Below are positions 1 to 12,117 of a stretch of 64,000 nt of DNA, piece by piece. The translations under genes and the position numbers were made by a program. A model generated the notes under the pieces. It was not told the origin of the DNA. It made no database searches and saw only the letters and a list, made by a program, of their open reading frames with translations. The stretch comes from Oncomelania hupensis (taxonomy: Eukaryota > Mollusca > Gastropoda > Littorinimorpha > Pomatiopsidae). Position 1 is the first letter of the stretch. Each line of letters starts with the position of its first letter. The DNA is taken from NCBI GenBank assembly GCA_036898135.1, contig CM072512.1, positions 22,887,776 through 22,951,775 on the forward strand, in the 5' to 3' direction.

Positions 1-692
1 ACTGTAGATTGTTCTAACCTATAAAGGGAAAAGTGAAAGCCCCAGTTGAAAACCTGTCTTGACTTTGTAGACATGACCGATTCACTGCGGCAACAGTACC
101 CCCGTTGGGGTGCCGGGGGTTTCAGTATAAATAGTATCCCCACTTTCTGGAAATTTAGTGCTTTAAATTCCCACTGTCGCTGTCTTTCTCATTTGCTCTT
201 TCTCCTTCCTCCTCTGTTCTATCAATCTGCTATACTATCGTCTTCTTCGCTATACCAGTCATCTACCTTTTTTCTTGAAAACTCTTCCGGGACAAGACTC
301 CTTGTTCGTGCATGTATGAGGTCTGTTGGATCAGCTTGGGAATGTTGGACGCTTTCTGCCAGGTGGTCACTAGGGCTTCCTATGATGTTATTATTTAGCA
401 ATGTAGGCATTTTATATGTATGTGTTTTGTTGATAATTTATAATGATGTTTGTATTCTATTTTATTTTTGTAAACGGGGGTTCGATTAGTTGGGGTAAAG
501 CCTCAGCCGTCCCCCTGCGTGGGATGTCTTTATTGTAAAGTGACTGGCTGGTGGAGGGCATTCAGTTTTCCCACTAGGGTTGTTTCAGCAGATCTTTTAT
601 GCGGATTGGGGGTTGTCCGGTCCTGATTTGGCTCGGAAGAGTCCGCTGGACCTAAAGCAACAATTATGTAATGTAATGTAATGTAATGTAAT
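1..692 (+). repeat. 0.7-kb TATA-containing interspersed repeat, copy 1
   Basis: The left edge of the window enters a repeat that recurs at 37763-38436 (+) and, reversed, at 55791-56475, 55595-55790 (3' part) and 56515-56885 (middle part). Copies share the start (CTGTAGATTGTTCTAACC), a TATAAATA box at 126-133, and an end reading GGACCTAAAGCAACAAT. This copy ends in a (TGTAA)n tail at about 666-692, while the copy at 38.4 kb ends in (ATCA)n. Variable short tails point to a non-autonomous element moved by LINE machinery. A 147-codon reading frame at 46-489 is not kept intact in the other copies, so I do not call it coding. Confidence 0.7.
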
Positions 693-1110
693 TCACATCG
701 AATAGTTCGTTCCTTGATGGGTCTATGCTGCTACTGTTCTTGATATTTGCTAATGTCTCATCATTGGGCTATTTGTTCTGTCTGGCCTGATGTTGGTCTA
801 GGAGAGTGGATTACCGCACAGTCCTTCTATGTCAATGTGGGTGCACGCTTTCGGGGTCACTTAACTGAAGTTGAGGTGTGGTGATGGTGTCTCCTCCTTG
901 GTTGTAGACTATAGTGCTATCGTAGCTCAGTGCTAGATGCTCCACTGCAGGTCGAATGTCAGGGGTGACGCTTTGTGGTCGTCCTCCTGCCTCGGGCCAA
1001 GGATGCCTGCTCGTCTGCAAAATATGAAACGAATTTCTGCAACACCGTGTTTACTAAGAGTGTGTAGAACGTCTCACTGATGGCAGAAACAGCCTCAGTG
1101 ATTGCTCCAC

Positions 1111-1117
1111 ATATATA

Positions 1118-1208
<91 letters not shown>
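1111..1208. repeat. (TA)n microsatellite
   Basis: About 49 TA dinucleotides with one phase slip near 1125. The flanking DNA from 693 to 1110 and 1209 to 2080 shows no gene that I recognise. Confidence 0.95.
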
Positions 1209-1210
<2 letters not shown>

Positions 1211-2080
1211 CGCGACGAACAATCTTTTATGTGGTCCACTGGAAGCTCCACTCTAATTCCTATACACATACACATCATGGCTAAACTAAACACATGGAGA
1301 AGTAATTAACAAGATACACATTCTCCGGTACAGCCACTGGTCTGCAATAAGACACATAGGAGAAACAACAGTGGGTCCGTAGGGGATACTTCATGGTGGC
1401 GAAACCGGTTGCGTTTCCGCCACTTGGTCAAGCAGTTTTACTAACATTCACAATTCTAAACATGGCAAAACGTCTCAAACATAATACAGCAATAATATCA
1501 ATAAAGCGCGATGAAACAAAAGATAGATCATTTACCTTTTTGATAATGTCAGGCTGTGGCTATACTAGGTTGAATTGAATTTCACCCGTCCCTGCTTTAG
1601 TCTTCTGCTAGCGATCTTTCAGAGCGTGGCTCCGTCTCGTGTGAGAGTTAGGCACAGAATGACCACCTAGTGTAGTGGTCAGCAAAAGCCCGCGAAAACT
1701 AGACTACAAGTGGCGCCTCTGGCGGGTGTCTCTGGCCCTACGTCAGCTGAATGAGGTCACCGTCACTGCCTAACTGAGCCAGCGTTAGCATACACATGCT
1801 TAGCACACAACTGGCTTGCGTCGTCTGCTTGGCATCGACTTTTAATTTACAAAGGCTTCAGCAGGCTGAACTATTTAAGGCGAGAAGTCTTAGTTCAGGA
1901 TCTAAATAAATAGTCTTCTGTGACAGGCTCCCTCAACTGAAAAAAGGCGATGACTACTGGATTCGACCTTTTTCTACTACAGAGCCTACAGTAGTTTGAC
2001 ACTGCACTATCCTAGGGTCCTATTTACATACTACTTAAGTTGCTCTACCTGAGCTGCAATGCCAGGTAGCTATGGACACT
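1209..2080. other. unassigned stretch left of the Gypsy remnant
   Basis: No coding similarity is seen. GC content is raised from about 1620 to 2080 relative to the introns. A block near 1880-1910 contains TATTTAAGG and AATAAATAG. It lies on the 3' side of the reversed Ty3/Gypsy remnant and could be its untranslated end or LTR, but no second copy is present in the window to prove this. Confidence 0.3.
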
Positions 2081-2127
2081 AGTGACAGGGGGTTACTGGA
2101 CGGGGACAAATTCTGGTGCTGTGGCCC

Positions 2128-3494
2128 TTAGTTGTGTTGGGTGGGCGACAGCTGAGGTGTCCTCCGCAGATGACGACTTAGGTAGTCGGCTCCGTGGTTC
2201 TCTTTGCCGGGAATGTACTCGATTTGGAAAGAGTATGCCTGAAGGGTTAGTGCCAATCGCATCAGGCGCGAGTTCAAGGATTTGGAGGCTGCCAGGAACG
2301 ATAGCGGTTGATGGTCCCCCTGAACTGTGAAGTGGGTCCCATTCAGGTAGAGTTGGAATTTCTGTATGGCCCAGACCAGTCCAAGACATTCATTCTCCGA
2401 CGTGGCGTAGTGGGTCTCGGCGGGTCGCAGTTTTCTGCTGGCGTCGGCGACATGGAATAGCGTCGCTGGATTCTGTGGGTCGCGCTGCAGCAGTACTGCT
2501 CCGAGGCCTAAGTCACTTGCGTCGGTGCGAAGAACGAAGGGCTGCGTCAAATCTGGTAGGTGGAGTACTGGCGCCGATGTCATTTTGTCCTTGAGGGTTT
2601 GGAATGCCGTCTCGCATTCGGCTGACCAAACGACTTTGTCCGGAGCGGTTTTCCGGGTCCCATTGGTCAGTGGCACGGCGATGCTGTTGTAGTTGGTGAT
2701 GAATTTCTGGTAGAAGCCACAGAGCCCCAGAAACGACTGCACTTCCTTTTTGGTCTTGGGCCTTGGAGCGTCGAGCAAACGTTTCACGGTCTTTCATACC
2801 TGCCGCAGGCTCCCTTGACTGTGTGTCCCAGAAATTCTAATTCCGTGAACCCATTCTGACACTTGGTGTGTCTTGCCGTCAATTTGGTGTCTCTGAGGCG
2901 GGCGAGTAGTGGTTGTAGGAGAGTGACATGTTCCTCCCACGTAGGTGTTGCTATGAGGATGTCATCCATAAACGAGAATAGGTGCTCGCTGATCAGGGGT
3001 GCCAAGAGTTTCCGCATCATCGCGCTAAAGATGCTGGGTGCGTTGTGTAGCCCGAAGGGAAGTACGTTGAACTCGAAGTGTCCCTCCACGGTGCTAAACG
3101 CTAGATACTTTAGGACTTGCGGTTGTACTGGTATTTGATAGTACCCTTTGCTGAGGTCGATGCGTGAGAAGTACTTCGCTCGCTGTAGCTTGGCAAATAG
3201 ATCGGTCTGGTCCGGGAGTGGTTCAGGCTGGAACTGCGTTACGGCATTCAGAAGTCTGAAGTCGATGCACAGTCGATGATTTCCGTTGGGCTTTCGCAAT
3301 AATACCTTGCCTGCGCTGTAGGGTGAAGTAGACGCTGATATGATTCCTGCTGCCAGTAAGGTGTCTATCTCTTCCTTGATGGCTCGCTGCTGTGACAGTG
3401 GCATCGGGTAGAGCTTCTGGCGGACTGGGATTGGGTCGGTCACCGTTAGGGTTACTTCGACGAGGTCTGTCCTCCGTGGTCGGTCTGTGAGCAC
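2128..3494 (-). mobile_element. Ty3/Gypsy pol remnant: reverse transcriptase and RNase H
   Basis: Two reading frames on the minus strand join into one pol fragment. The upstream frame (3494 to 2784) is a Ty3/Gypsy reverse transcriptase with LLRKPNGNHRLCIDFR, then DLSKGYYQIPV, then VLPFGLHNAPS, then the catalytic box as FMDDI, then FLGHTV. The downstream frame (2787 to 2128) continues with FLGLCGFYQKFI and an RNase H domain (LRTDASDLGLGAVLLQ, then GDHQPLSFL, then GKENHGADYLSRH). The frames change near 2785-2800, so at least one frameshift breaks the gene. Protease lies at best in the short open stretch up to 3640; integrase is absent and no LTR pair was found. This is a dead, truncated copy. 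Confidence 0.88.
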
Positions 3495-3640
3495 AGTCTT
3501 GATGTTGTCGAATGACCTGTAGTACTTGCTGTTGCTGTTTGGCGGCGAGATTTCCGTTGAGTATCACATCCTTGTTGGTCTCCTTGGATTGCAGGGGGTA
3601 CTCTACGGCATTTGTCTCCATGCTTTCTCCTTCCAACCAA

Positions 3641-4107
3641 TGTGAATACAGTGCTTTGTGTTGATTTTATTCACACCTGTTTCATTCCTGTTGAAGCTGA
3701 ACTAACGGGAATCGAATATTTCAAACAAATGCAGAAAATATAAAACGGATAGACGTTAGTTAGTATGGTTTTAAATGCGCTTTATTTCTTTATCTGAAAA
3801 CTGTTTGTTTCTTTATTTAATCTTTTTTTAATTTGTCATTTTTCTTGTATTCGAAATTCACATAGCAAAATCGCAAGAGTTTGGGCCTTCATTCTCTATG
3901 CGCAGTCCTTATTAATTTCATCAAGTCTTCGTCCTCAATGCTCCTTCATGACATTATGCACGTATCTCACATTATAGTACTTCCATATGTAACCATTTGC
4001 ACAGTATGTAATCATGTGTAATGAAACCTCACATTTTGATACATATAAAATAACTTCTAATCTGATCTGACGTCTCTTCATTGTCATCTCTTACAATGGC
4101 ATAGCGA
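3641..4107. other. AT-rich spacer between two retroelements
   Basis: No open frame or repeat that I recognise. The stretch separates the Gypsy remnant from the 3' tail of RTE copy 1. Confidence 0.4.
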
Positions 4108-4109
4108 TG

Positions 4110-6000
4110 TTGCATCCCTATCCTATCCTGTCCCGTAACCCGAAGGTCGTAAGGGCACCACAGATGATCGTTTAACCAGCATACTCCATCTTTCTCTGTC
4201 CTCAGCAGCCCTGATGGCTTCGCTCAGTGTCAAACCAGTCCATTCTCGAATGTTGTCCTCCCACTCTTTTTCGGTCTCCCTCTTCTTCTACCTCCTTTCA
4301 TTGTGCCTTGCAGAATAGTCTTTGCAAGGCCTGATGATCTGGTGACGTGACCATACCATCGGAGTTTCCGTTTCTTCACCACTGTTAGCAGGTCATCGTG
4401 TTGTCCAATGGCTTGTGTGATGGTCTGTCGGACTTCGTCGTTGGTGATGTGTTGGGTATAGGAAATGCCCAGAAGTCTTCTGTAGCACCTCATCTCCATG
4501 CTTTGTATTCTTCGTTGGAGATCTGCTGTGAGGGTCCATGCTTCGCAAGCATATAGGAAGATGGAGATGACAAGGGAGCGCAGCAATTACTTTGGAATGT
4601 AGACTGATGGTCCTGTCTTTCCAAATGGGCTTCAACCTTGTCAGGGCAGCAGTTGTTTGTGCGATCCTAGAGAGGACTTCCTGTCTGGACCCATTGTCTG
4701 ATACAATGGCTCCTAAATATTTGAAGCTATGCACTGTGTTGAGGGATTGGCCTTGGACTTTGATGTCCGTATTGATGCCATCGGTGTTGTTGGTCATCAT
4801 TTTGGTCTTCTCTGCACTTATTTCCATTCCATAGGCTTTGGAGGTGGTGTCAAGCCTCTGTACCAGTTGTTTCAAGTTCTTGTTCCTCTCCAGCCAATCC
4901 ATCAATGTCATCTGCAAAACGAAGATTGGAGATTGCTCTACCCCTATGCTGACTGTGCCTTCATGGTCTGCAAGAGCATCTGACATGATGCGCTCTAGGA
5001 AGATGTTGAAGAGTGTTGGAGAGAGTAGGCATCCTTGACGCACACCGATTGTTGTTCTGAACCAGTTCCCGATGGCGCTGTTGTGGAGGACTGCACTGGT
5101 AGCCTTGTCATACAGGCTTTTGATGACTTCAATAATTTTAGGGCTGATGTTGTACACTTTCATTGTTGCCCATAGAGCTGCATGCCAGACTCGGTCAAAC
5201 GCCTTCTTGAAGTCTATGAACACATGATATAGATGTTGTTGGTGCTGTAGGTATTTCTCACAGATTATTCTGAGGTTGAAAATCTGCTCAGTGGTACTTC
5301 GCCCTGCCCTGAATCCTGCTTGTTCTTCAGCTATGATTTGTTCAGCTTGGGGTTTCAACCTGTTGAGTATTATTTTCAGGAGGACCTTGCTGGGATGGCT
5401 GATGAGGCTGATGGTCCGGTAATTTTCACACTCCTGAAGGTTACCTTTTTTGGGAAGAGTGATGACAAGCGACTGGGTCCATGGTATAGGCCACTCCCCA
5501 CTCTGCCAGATCTTGTTACAGATAATGGTGAGGGCATCAATCATCGCTTCTCCTCCTGCTTGTAGCAGTTCCGCGGGTATGTTGTCCACTCCCGCTGACT
5601 TCCCTTTCTTTAGCGCTTTGCACTGCTGCCTCAACTTCTTCCCGGAGAATTGGGAGGATTTCTTCTTCTTCTCTGTTCTCGGGACATGCTAGAACTGATG
5701 GGTCTCCATTTGGTGTATGGTTGTAAAGGTCAGAGCAGTACTCTGTCCATCTGTCCAAGACTTCTTGTTCTTCTGTAAGGCATATGCCAGACTTGCTTTG
5801 GATCGTGGAGACTTTGGGCTGTTTGACACTTGTCAGCCGCTTCACAGTCTGGTAGGCCTTCTTGCTGTTGTTCTTGTTCAGACTGTTCTCTATTTCCTGG
5901 CATTGATCTTCTATCCAGTTCTCCTTTGCTGTGCGCATGCCTTTTCGGATGTCATTGTTGATTTTTCGGTAGACATCAGTCCCTGTGAGGTGTTCTTTTT
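4110..6000 (-). mobile_element. RTE-clade LINE, copy 1 (frameshifted, runs into the gap)
   Basis: Minus-strand non-LTR element closely matching the fuller copy at 19969-23318. Its 3' tail is the pentamer-like run ATCCCTATCCTATCCTG at about 4110. Reverse transcriptase segments are visible: VDNIPAELLQAGG, then GFRAGRSTTEQIFNLR, then DFKKAFDRVWH, then GVRQGCLLSPTLFN, then a C-terminal block with RWYGHVTRSSGLAK and GRRRGRPKK. Frames shift at about 5620, 4920 and 4580, and the FADD box region is disrupted (FVLQMT in the main frame). The 5' part disappears into the N run at 6001. Sequence right of the gap (6501 onward) no longer resembles the LINE. Confidence 0.92.
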
Positions 6001-6500
6001 NNNNNNNNNNNNNNNNNNNNNNNNNNNNNNNNNNNNNNNNNNNNNNNNNNNNNNNNNNNNNNNNNNNNNNNNNNNNNNNNNNNNNNNNNNNNNNNNNNNN
6101 NNNNNNNNNNNNNNNNNNNNNNNNNNNNNNNNNNNNNNNNNNNNNNNNNNNNNNNNNNNNNNNNNNNNNNNNNNNNNNNNNNNNNNNNNNNNNNNNNNNN
6201 NNNNNNNNNNNNNNNNNNNNNNNNNNNNNNNNNNNNNNNNNNNNNNNNNNNNNNNNNNNNNNNNNNNNNNNNNNNNNNNNNNNNNNNNNNNNNNNNNNNN
6301 NNNNNNNNNNNNNNNNNNNNNNNNNNNNNNNNNNNNNNNNNNNNNNNNNNNNNNNNNNNNNNNNNNNNNNNNNNNNNNNNNNNNNNNNNNNNNNNNNNNN
6401 NNNNNNNNNNNNNNNNNNNNNNNNNNNNNNNNNNNNNNNNNNNNNNNNNNNNNNNNNNNNNNNNNNNNNNNNNNNNNNNNNNNNNNNNNNNNNNNNNNNN
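6001..6500. other. assembly gap (500 N)
   Basis: Exactly 500 undetermined bases, which is a customary placeholder length, so the real size is unknown. Reading frames that span it are artefacts. Confidence 0.99.
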
Positions 6501-7008
6501 TCATTGTCAAGAAAATTACTGCTGACGAGTTTGTCTTCAATTAAATTATTAGTGACAGAGTTTACTGAAGAAAACAACTAGAAGTTCAATGATTATTCCA
6601 GATCTATTTTAGTTTGCTAATCCGCTTGCCGCCAGTTGTAATTATCTTTTGGCGGTTTATTCTTTTTGTTGATCGTTTTGAAATTCTGTGGGCCTAACAT
6701 TAGAGATTTTCGACTAAAAATAAAGTGCTTTTTCCATATTATGTAATGAATATGCTTTCTGCACCATATTCAGCTTAATGTTTCTGTTTCAGATTTTAGC
6801 ATGTTTGTCATAAAAAAATAACTGTTTAATGCTTATAATTTAATCGTTTGTATATTATCACAAATGTAAATAAATGTTTAAAATAAATAAATAATATAAA
6901 ATAAATAAAAATTACTCTCTCTTTTTATTGAGTTAGTTTAATTGATCTTGAAGTTATTTTAGGAAGCTTTAGGGCTTCGATAGGGTAATATCTTTTGGCT
7001 CTTCAACT
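6501..7008. other. AT-rich spacer
   Basis: No gene seen. There are short AAATAAATAAATAAT runs near 6870-6910. Confidence 0.4.
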
Positions 7009-7478
7009 ATGAACAGTCCCTATAGGCCTAGAGGATTTCATGGTTGTATTGTCTTACTCTTCGTTGCATTTTGTCCTCCGTGCGTTGCTGTCTCCAGCAT
7101 ACAAGGCTGCCGAGAGCAGCATGACCAGACACCGGAGGAAAACGCCAGTTCTGTCATTAATGATACGCCCCTCAGGACGTCAAGCAGATGATTGAGCTCT
7201 GGCACCGTCCAGTCCTAACTTATTGCACACAGAATATCTTCAACCCAATGAGATTTGAGAGCCTTGCTACTGGATGGTCTCCAATACTCAGTACGATAAG
7301 CAGTCTCTGGCAGTGTAAAATTCGCGACTGGCTTATTGCATCCAGAGTGTCTGAAAATCAAGTAACTCCAGAGTCGTTCCTCGTGGGAATTCAAAACGTC
7401 TCCGCTGTTCGTTCCTGGTTGAAGCAGGCGGATGGAACTCGTATGGATTTATATCAAAATTTCAGCAGCTACCTATAA
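7009..7478 (+). CDS. two overlapping short ORFs in a GC-richer patch, unrecognised
   Basis: ORF a (7009-7191, 60 codons) starts MNSPYRPRGFHG, followed by a hydrophobic stretch (CIVLLFVAFCPPCVAV) that looks like a signal peptide or membrane segment, then a polar tail. ORF b (7188-7478, 96 codons) starts within ATGA, overlapping the stop of ORF a, and contains SWLKQADGTRMDLYQ. The patch is richer in G+C than its AT-rich surroundings, as expected for an exon or an old coding insert. An ATGA overlap is unusual for animal genes, so a frameshifted single frame or a retroposed fragment is as likely. I recognise no family. Confidence 0.15.
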
Positions 7479-7499
7479 ATACTCTTCGACCTCTGAGCA

Positions 7500-8520
7500 G
7501 TGTCTGTATTGGTGTGGTGTAGCTTTCACTTCTTATCAGTGAGCGGAGAGATCTTTTGAGATCTCTCACAGTTATCATTTAGCTTTGTGGCAAATTTTTA
7601 TGCATTCTGCCATTTTATAAAATAAGCTTTTGCTTTAGAATGTTTTCCTGTAAAGAGTGGGGTCTGCTAAAGCGAGAGTTCCTGTGGTTATTTTATTTTT
7701 CTGTGGTTACTTTATTTTACTATGTTACTTTGGTTTATTTATATTAAATATGGAAACTGGTTTACCCGTAGGGACTCACGAAGTAATCGCATTATTACAA
7801 CATATCTGTCCCTGCTTCCTCGCGGCTATTTTATTCGGTCTTTTCCCCCTGGAGCATAATTTTAATTTTGGTAACAAGAAGCAATAATACAAATGAAGTA
7901 CCTCAGCTTCCTACACATATTAATAAATCAACGTCTTTGCGTTAAAAATCTCCAATAATGAAACAAGGTCAGACAGGATTTTGCACGTCAGCGGATTCAT
8001 TTTAGGAGCTGACGGTTTCCTGTAATTAATGCATTAGATTTAACATCAGTGTGCCTCTCAACTGCTGTGCCATTTCTGTTTTTCATAAACAGGGGATGCG
8101 TATGCGGCTGGTTGTCATCGTTTTATTTTACATGTATGCACCCAGTTTTGTACGTAGATAGTTTGTGACTGCCGTAGGAGATTCCTGGTGGCACCTTGAA
8201 GGACCGCCAAATCACACATTTCAGCGTTACAGATCTTTTTTGTTCAGATTCACAGTGCCTGTTGTTCGATTAAAAAAAAAAAAGATTAAGTTTGGTTGTT
8301 GTTTTTTGTTTGTTTGTTTGCATATAAATCGATACATTCATGTAAGACTTAAGTTGATGGTACCTATTTAGAGCATCAAGATTAATTCTAAGCAGCGAAA
8401 GTGTGTACGCCCAGTTGTTTGTTTACACAACAAGGAAGAGACACAAACATTTAAGGGTTAGCGGTCGGTTTGAGCAACGATTACCCTTTGCATCATCTTT
8501 TAATCTGACAACAATCCTAG
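7500..8520. other. intergenic stretch
   Basis: No gene recognised. A 30-base segment at 8028-8058 (AATGCATTAGATTTA, then CAGTGTGCCTC) recurs at 8687-8716. An ORF at 7657-7887 has membrane-like hydrophobicity but lies in T-rich DNA, and I do not trust it. Confidence 0.35.
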
Positions 8521-8523
8521 TTT

Positions 8524-8636
<113 letters not shown>

Positions 8637-8719
8637 AAATATATTTGATATCCTGGCCTTTTAAAGCGTAAGTCTCTTTCTGCTATGAATGCATTAGATT
8701 TAGCTTCAGTGTGCCTCGA

Positions 8720-9050
8720 CTACTGATTTTTGTTTGGGGGAGACTTTATTGTCCCTTTTTATCGGGAAAATTCTGGGCCACCTCCCATGGGGAAGGCGTA
8801 GTCGGGGCCTGTGGAGCGCCCAAAGCCAATCTACTCATTTTAATTGTGTTTTTGAAATTTTTTTTCTGCGGGAGCAAACCGGAGTACCCGGAGAAAAGCC
8901 CCGAGACGTTGTCGATGTCGAAAGTAAATAATATTCGGAGAAACATAACACTCAGACGCGGGATCGATACCACACCTGTTACGCGCCATTGGTTTCTGGC
9001 CTGTGGACAAGGCAAGTTAGTCCCGCCTTAGGCCACGCGGCCACAACGCT
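8720..9050 (-). mobile_element. tRNA-derived SINE, reversed
   Basis: Read on the minus strand from about 9046, the sequence begins GGCCGCGTGGCCTAAGGCGG (box-A-like), then GGTATCGATCCCG (box-B-like), and further on TTTTCTCCGGGTACTCCGG, a central block I recall from many animal tRNA-SINEs. A related minus-strand copy lies at 45105-45245. The outer ends are not precisely defined. Confidence 0.55.
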
Positions 9051-9289
9051 TGCTACTGTATATTGTGATGATCGTGTGTTCATGTGTGTATAGCCTATGA
9101 GGACGGTTGTCCTGCCATATCAATACAGTTTTGCAGTAGATTGTTAATGTTACAAACTACCGGCAGGAGATAGCCGATTGTTTCTGCTATTTAAACATCA
9201 CAGTGGCTTAAATGCTTCTCGATACCTATGCAGTTCATATTTGACCCTCTTTTCGAGAAATGTTCATCCTTGCAGGAATTAGTTGCAGG

Positions 9290-9620
9290 TCAAGTTTCAT
9301 TTTGATTAGTGCACTTTAAAAATATTTTTACCGGTGTTATTATGATTGTGTGCTTTTCATTTCCAGACAGTGTTTTTATACCTTTTTTTAAAAAAAAATT
9401 TATTGTAGTAATAGAGAGTCGTCAAATATAGTTGATAGTGATGTTTCAGCCATTTTTACCGGCTGTTCTTATGTGTGTTTCCAAATACCAAACAGCGTTT
9501 TTATAAGGTAGTGAATCGTAAAAGATCGTTGCAAGCGATGTTTCAGACCTTTTTTCCGGCAGTTATTTAGTTGTAGAGAGTCCTCAAAGATAGTTGCAAG
9601 TGATGTTCCCAAAGTTTTAT
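9290..9620. repeat. decayed ~100-130-bp tandem repeat, about three units
   Basis: Successive units begin with TTTTTACCGG-like starts near 9328, 9456 and 9550. They share internal blocks (CAAACAGCGTTTTTATA type, AGAGAGTC(G/C)TCAAA, and GTTG(C/A)AAG(T/C)GATGTT). Divergence is high, so this is an old duplication. No coding potential. Confidence 0.5.
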
Positions 9621-11909
9621 TATTTCCTCTCGTTTTCGGGTGGTGCTGCTGTGCGACTATCGCTGAGAAAGCAACTCGAATTTTCGCCCGTATGGGTGAC
9701 AAATATTATCCGAAGTTCAATTCTAAAGTTTAAGTTCTTTAAAGCAGTTTACGTTGTCAATGCGCTGTATGATTCTACGTAGTGATATTATCTGCAAACA
9801 TTGATTTTCTGTGTCGCCAAAAGGTTAAAAGCACGCTTTTACAGCTACGCAAATAATAAACGTTCTGTCATTAGACCAGCTCAGTTTTGTCCTTCGATTG
9901 GTCCCAAAAGCAAAAGTGTAATAATTATGTTGACAAATTCGAGTATAAGTTAATATGAGCGTTTATTGTTTTAAAATAAATAAATAAATCCATTCCCAGC
10001 AGAGTTGTATTATTTTGTTTGACAGTCCTGTGGAAAACATAGCCTAATATTGAAGCACCTTGCACTTCGCACTTCGGACAGCTTCATCAAGTAGTAATAA
10101 AGATATTATTATTAGTAGTAGACTTATATTATAACATATGACAGAGTTAATAACGGAAAGGTACGAACCCCTTTGTCGAAGTTTACCATTTGTGATTAAT
10201 TATGCTGGTCACAGGTGTTCCTGACTCTATTTTCACTGTTATGTTGAATATTTTCATTCTTTCTTCTCGTTTCGTGTAGTGTACCAGTGTCTGTACATAT
10301 TAACGGCTTATTTTTGCTAAATGAACGCTGAGTGAACAGTTGAATTCATGATTGTTTGTGGAAATCAGTTAGTTAGATACTTCTTGGAAGTACATGTATG
10401 AGGTTTGAATAATAGTATTTTGACAGATAAACTTTATTGTTCAAGGGAGAGATTCTGTTTAGTGGTGCATTATTTTTAATACTATGCATAGAAGTATCGT
10501 TATTTAATAGACACTTACTGCAACAAGATTTTGCAATACGAAAGAGTGGAATCTAATATTCGACACATGTGCGTATAAGATGCAAAATATGTTTATTTAT
10601 TAAACCTTCGATCTCTTTGAATTAGTGTTTGGAAGGATAATGGTAAAGAAAAAGAAGAAGAAAACGCAAGAAATACTGGCTTGTCATCTTGTTTTAAATT
10701 AACCCATTTAAATTATAATACGAGTTTATAACCTTGAGTATTTTTACATGTCTTGTGCAAAGTACATTCATATCAGAGATCGTATACAGGTCTGTAAGAG
10801 CTAGGATCACATGTTGCATTTCCACACAGATGTTTTGTCATTTCCACTATGAAGGTATAGTAGTCTCCGTTCTATTAATTTCCAACGTTTATTATTGGGA
10901 CCTCATTCCTATTAGATGGGGTTGATTTGTTACGGGGATGTTCCTGTTATCAGGGATTTTCGTGAAATTCCTGAGATGTTATGGATTCCATGAAGTTTAC
11001 TTCACACAAGGATTTTAGAAAATAATTAAAACGGCTTAGTGTATGTTTATGTTAGGTATCTGAGCATGAACCTTGAACCCGAATTAATGATTGGCCTAAG
11101 AGACCTCTAACACTCGGCATGGTCAGTGTCTTAATGTCGCTGTCAAACTTGTCAGTAAATGTCCGTACTATTTGCGATCAAAACCAGTAGTCGTGTACCT
11201 TATTTATTATTGTTTAAGCGACGACTGGCTAATAACAAACTGCCACCCCCTACAAACCATTTTATAAGATATTTATTATTATTCAACATTCAATTTTGCC
11301 TTCAGCGCCTGTACTAATTAAAGTCAATCCGTCCCTTTCTGTCTTCATCTGTATTGACGCCAGTGATAAAGGTAATATTCGATTTGAGCCGTGTTTACCT
11401 CATTGTTAGGTCTAAAACACAGTCTATGAGGGATACTACACTTCTTGAATATTGCCAATTTCGGCGCTGCCAGTAACGATTATTTCAACACAAAAACAGA
11501 GTCTATTATTGTGATTGCACAGATTTTTGCCGAGTTCGGCGCTGAATAGTACAGTTAATCTCAACAGAGACTTTTGGATGCAGTTGTTTATGCGGTTGGA
11601 ACGTGCTGCTTTGTTTCCTACGGTTACTGTTTTGTGTTGACTTTGAGAACAGTTCTTCGTTAATTTGTTCTAGATAACGGCGATGCAGTCTGAAAGAGAG
11701 GTATTTGCCGTTTTGTATCATCTCATATCGTTAATTTTACGTTTGTGGAGCCACATTCTTTTGATACCATTAGGTTGTTTGTATGTAATGATACCAGTAT
11801 TAGGGATAGATGTTTTTGTTTGTTTGTTGTTTTTCGTTTAAGCGTGTTTCGGTGTATTACAATTAACGAGTCATATTGTCGGTGTGCTTTGATTGTGGTC
11901 TTCCATTAG
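9620..11909. other. long AT-rich stretch upstream of the first DPP exon found
   Basis: No gene, RNA or dated repeat recognised. Scattered short ORFs (for example 10734-10925 and 11506-11721 on the minus strand) have no family features. The start-codon exon of the DPP gene could lie here or further upstream, but such exons are too short to identify by eye. Confidence 0.35.
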
Positions 11910-11918
11910 ACAGTTTAC

Positions 11919-12117
11919 GTATATATGTTGATTCAGATTATAGTCACACGATACCGGAGCGTATAGGCGACCACTGGTCACATTATTCTGACACCAGAGA
12001 ACCAGTTGACGGTAAGGGGAATATAATATGGTCACACGTTGGCCAATCCGGGATCCGAACCAGGGACTTTTCAGTTACTAGTAAGCCGCTCTACCAACTG
12101 AGCTACCCGGCCCCTCT
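11919..12117 (-). mobile_element. short tRNA-derived SINE with 9-bp target-site duplication
   Basis: Minus-strand head from 12117: GGGGCCGGGTAGCTCAGTTG, then GTAGAGCGGC, a good tRNA D-arm/box A, followed by CTGGTTCGGATCCCGG as T-arm/box B near 12050. The acceptor 3' half reads ATTGGCC, partly pairing with GGCCGGG, but the anticodon arm is not foldable. The element is bordered by ACAGTTTAC at 11910-11918 and 12118-12126. The duplication and the non-tRNA body make this a SINE rather than a working tRNA gene. Confidence 0.8.

Noticed and set aside
46..489. 147-codon ORF
   Set aside because: It lies inside the 0.7-kb interspersed repeat, and the frame is broken in the copy at 37.8 kb, so it is not maintained as protein.
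1054..1293. ORF with alternating Tyr-Ile (also 61728-61964)
   Set aside because: Translation of (TA)n microsatellites.
5537..6581. Long ORFs on both strands across 6001-6500
   Set aside because: They run through the N gap; undetermined bases cannot count as open frame.
12045..12117. tRNA gene on the minus strand
   Set aside because: D and T arms look right, but the anticodon stem does not pair, and the unit continues into a SINE body with a 9-bp target-site duplication.
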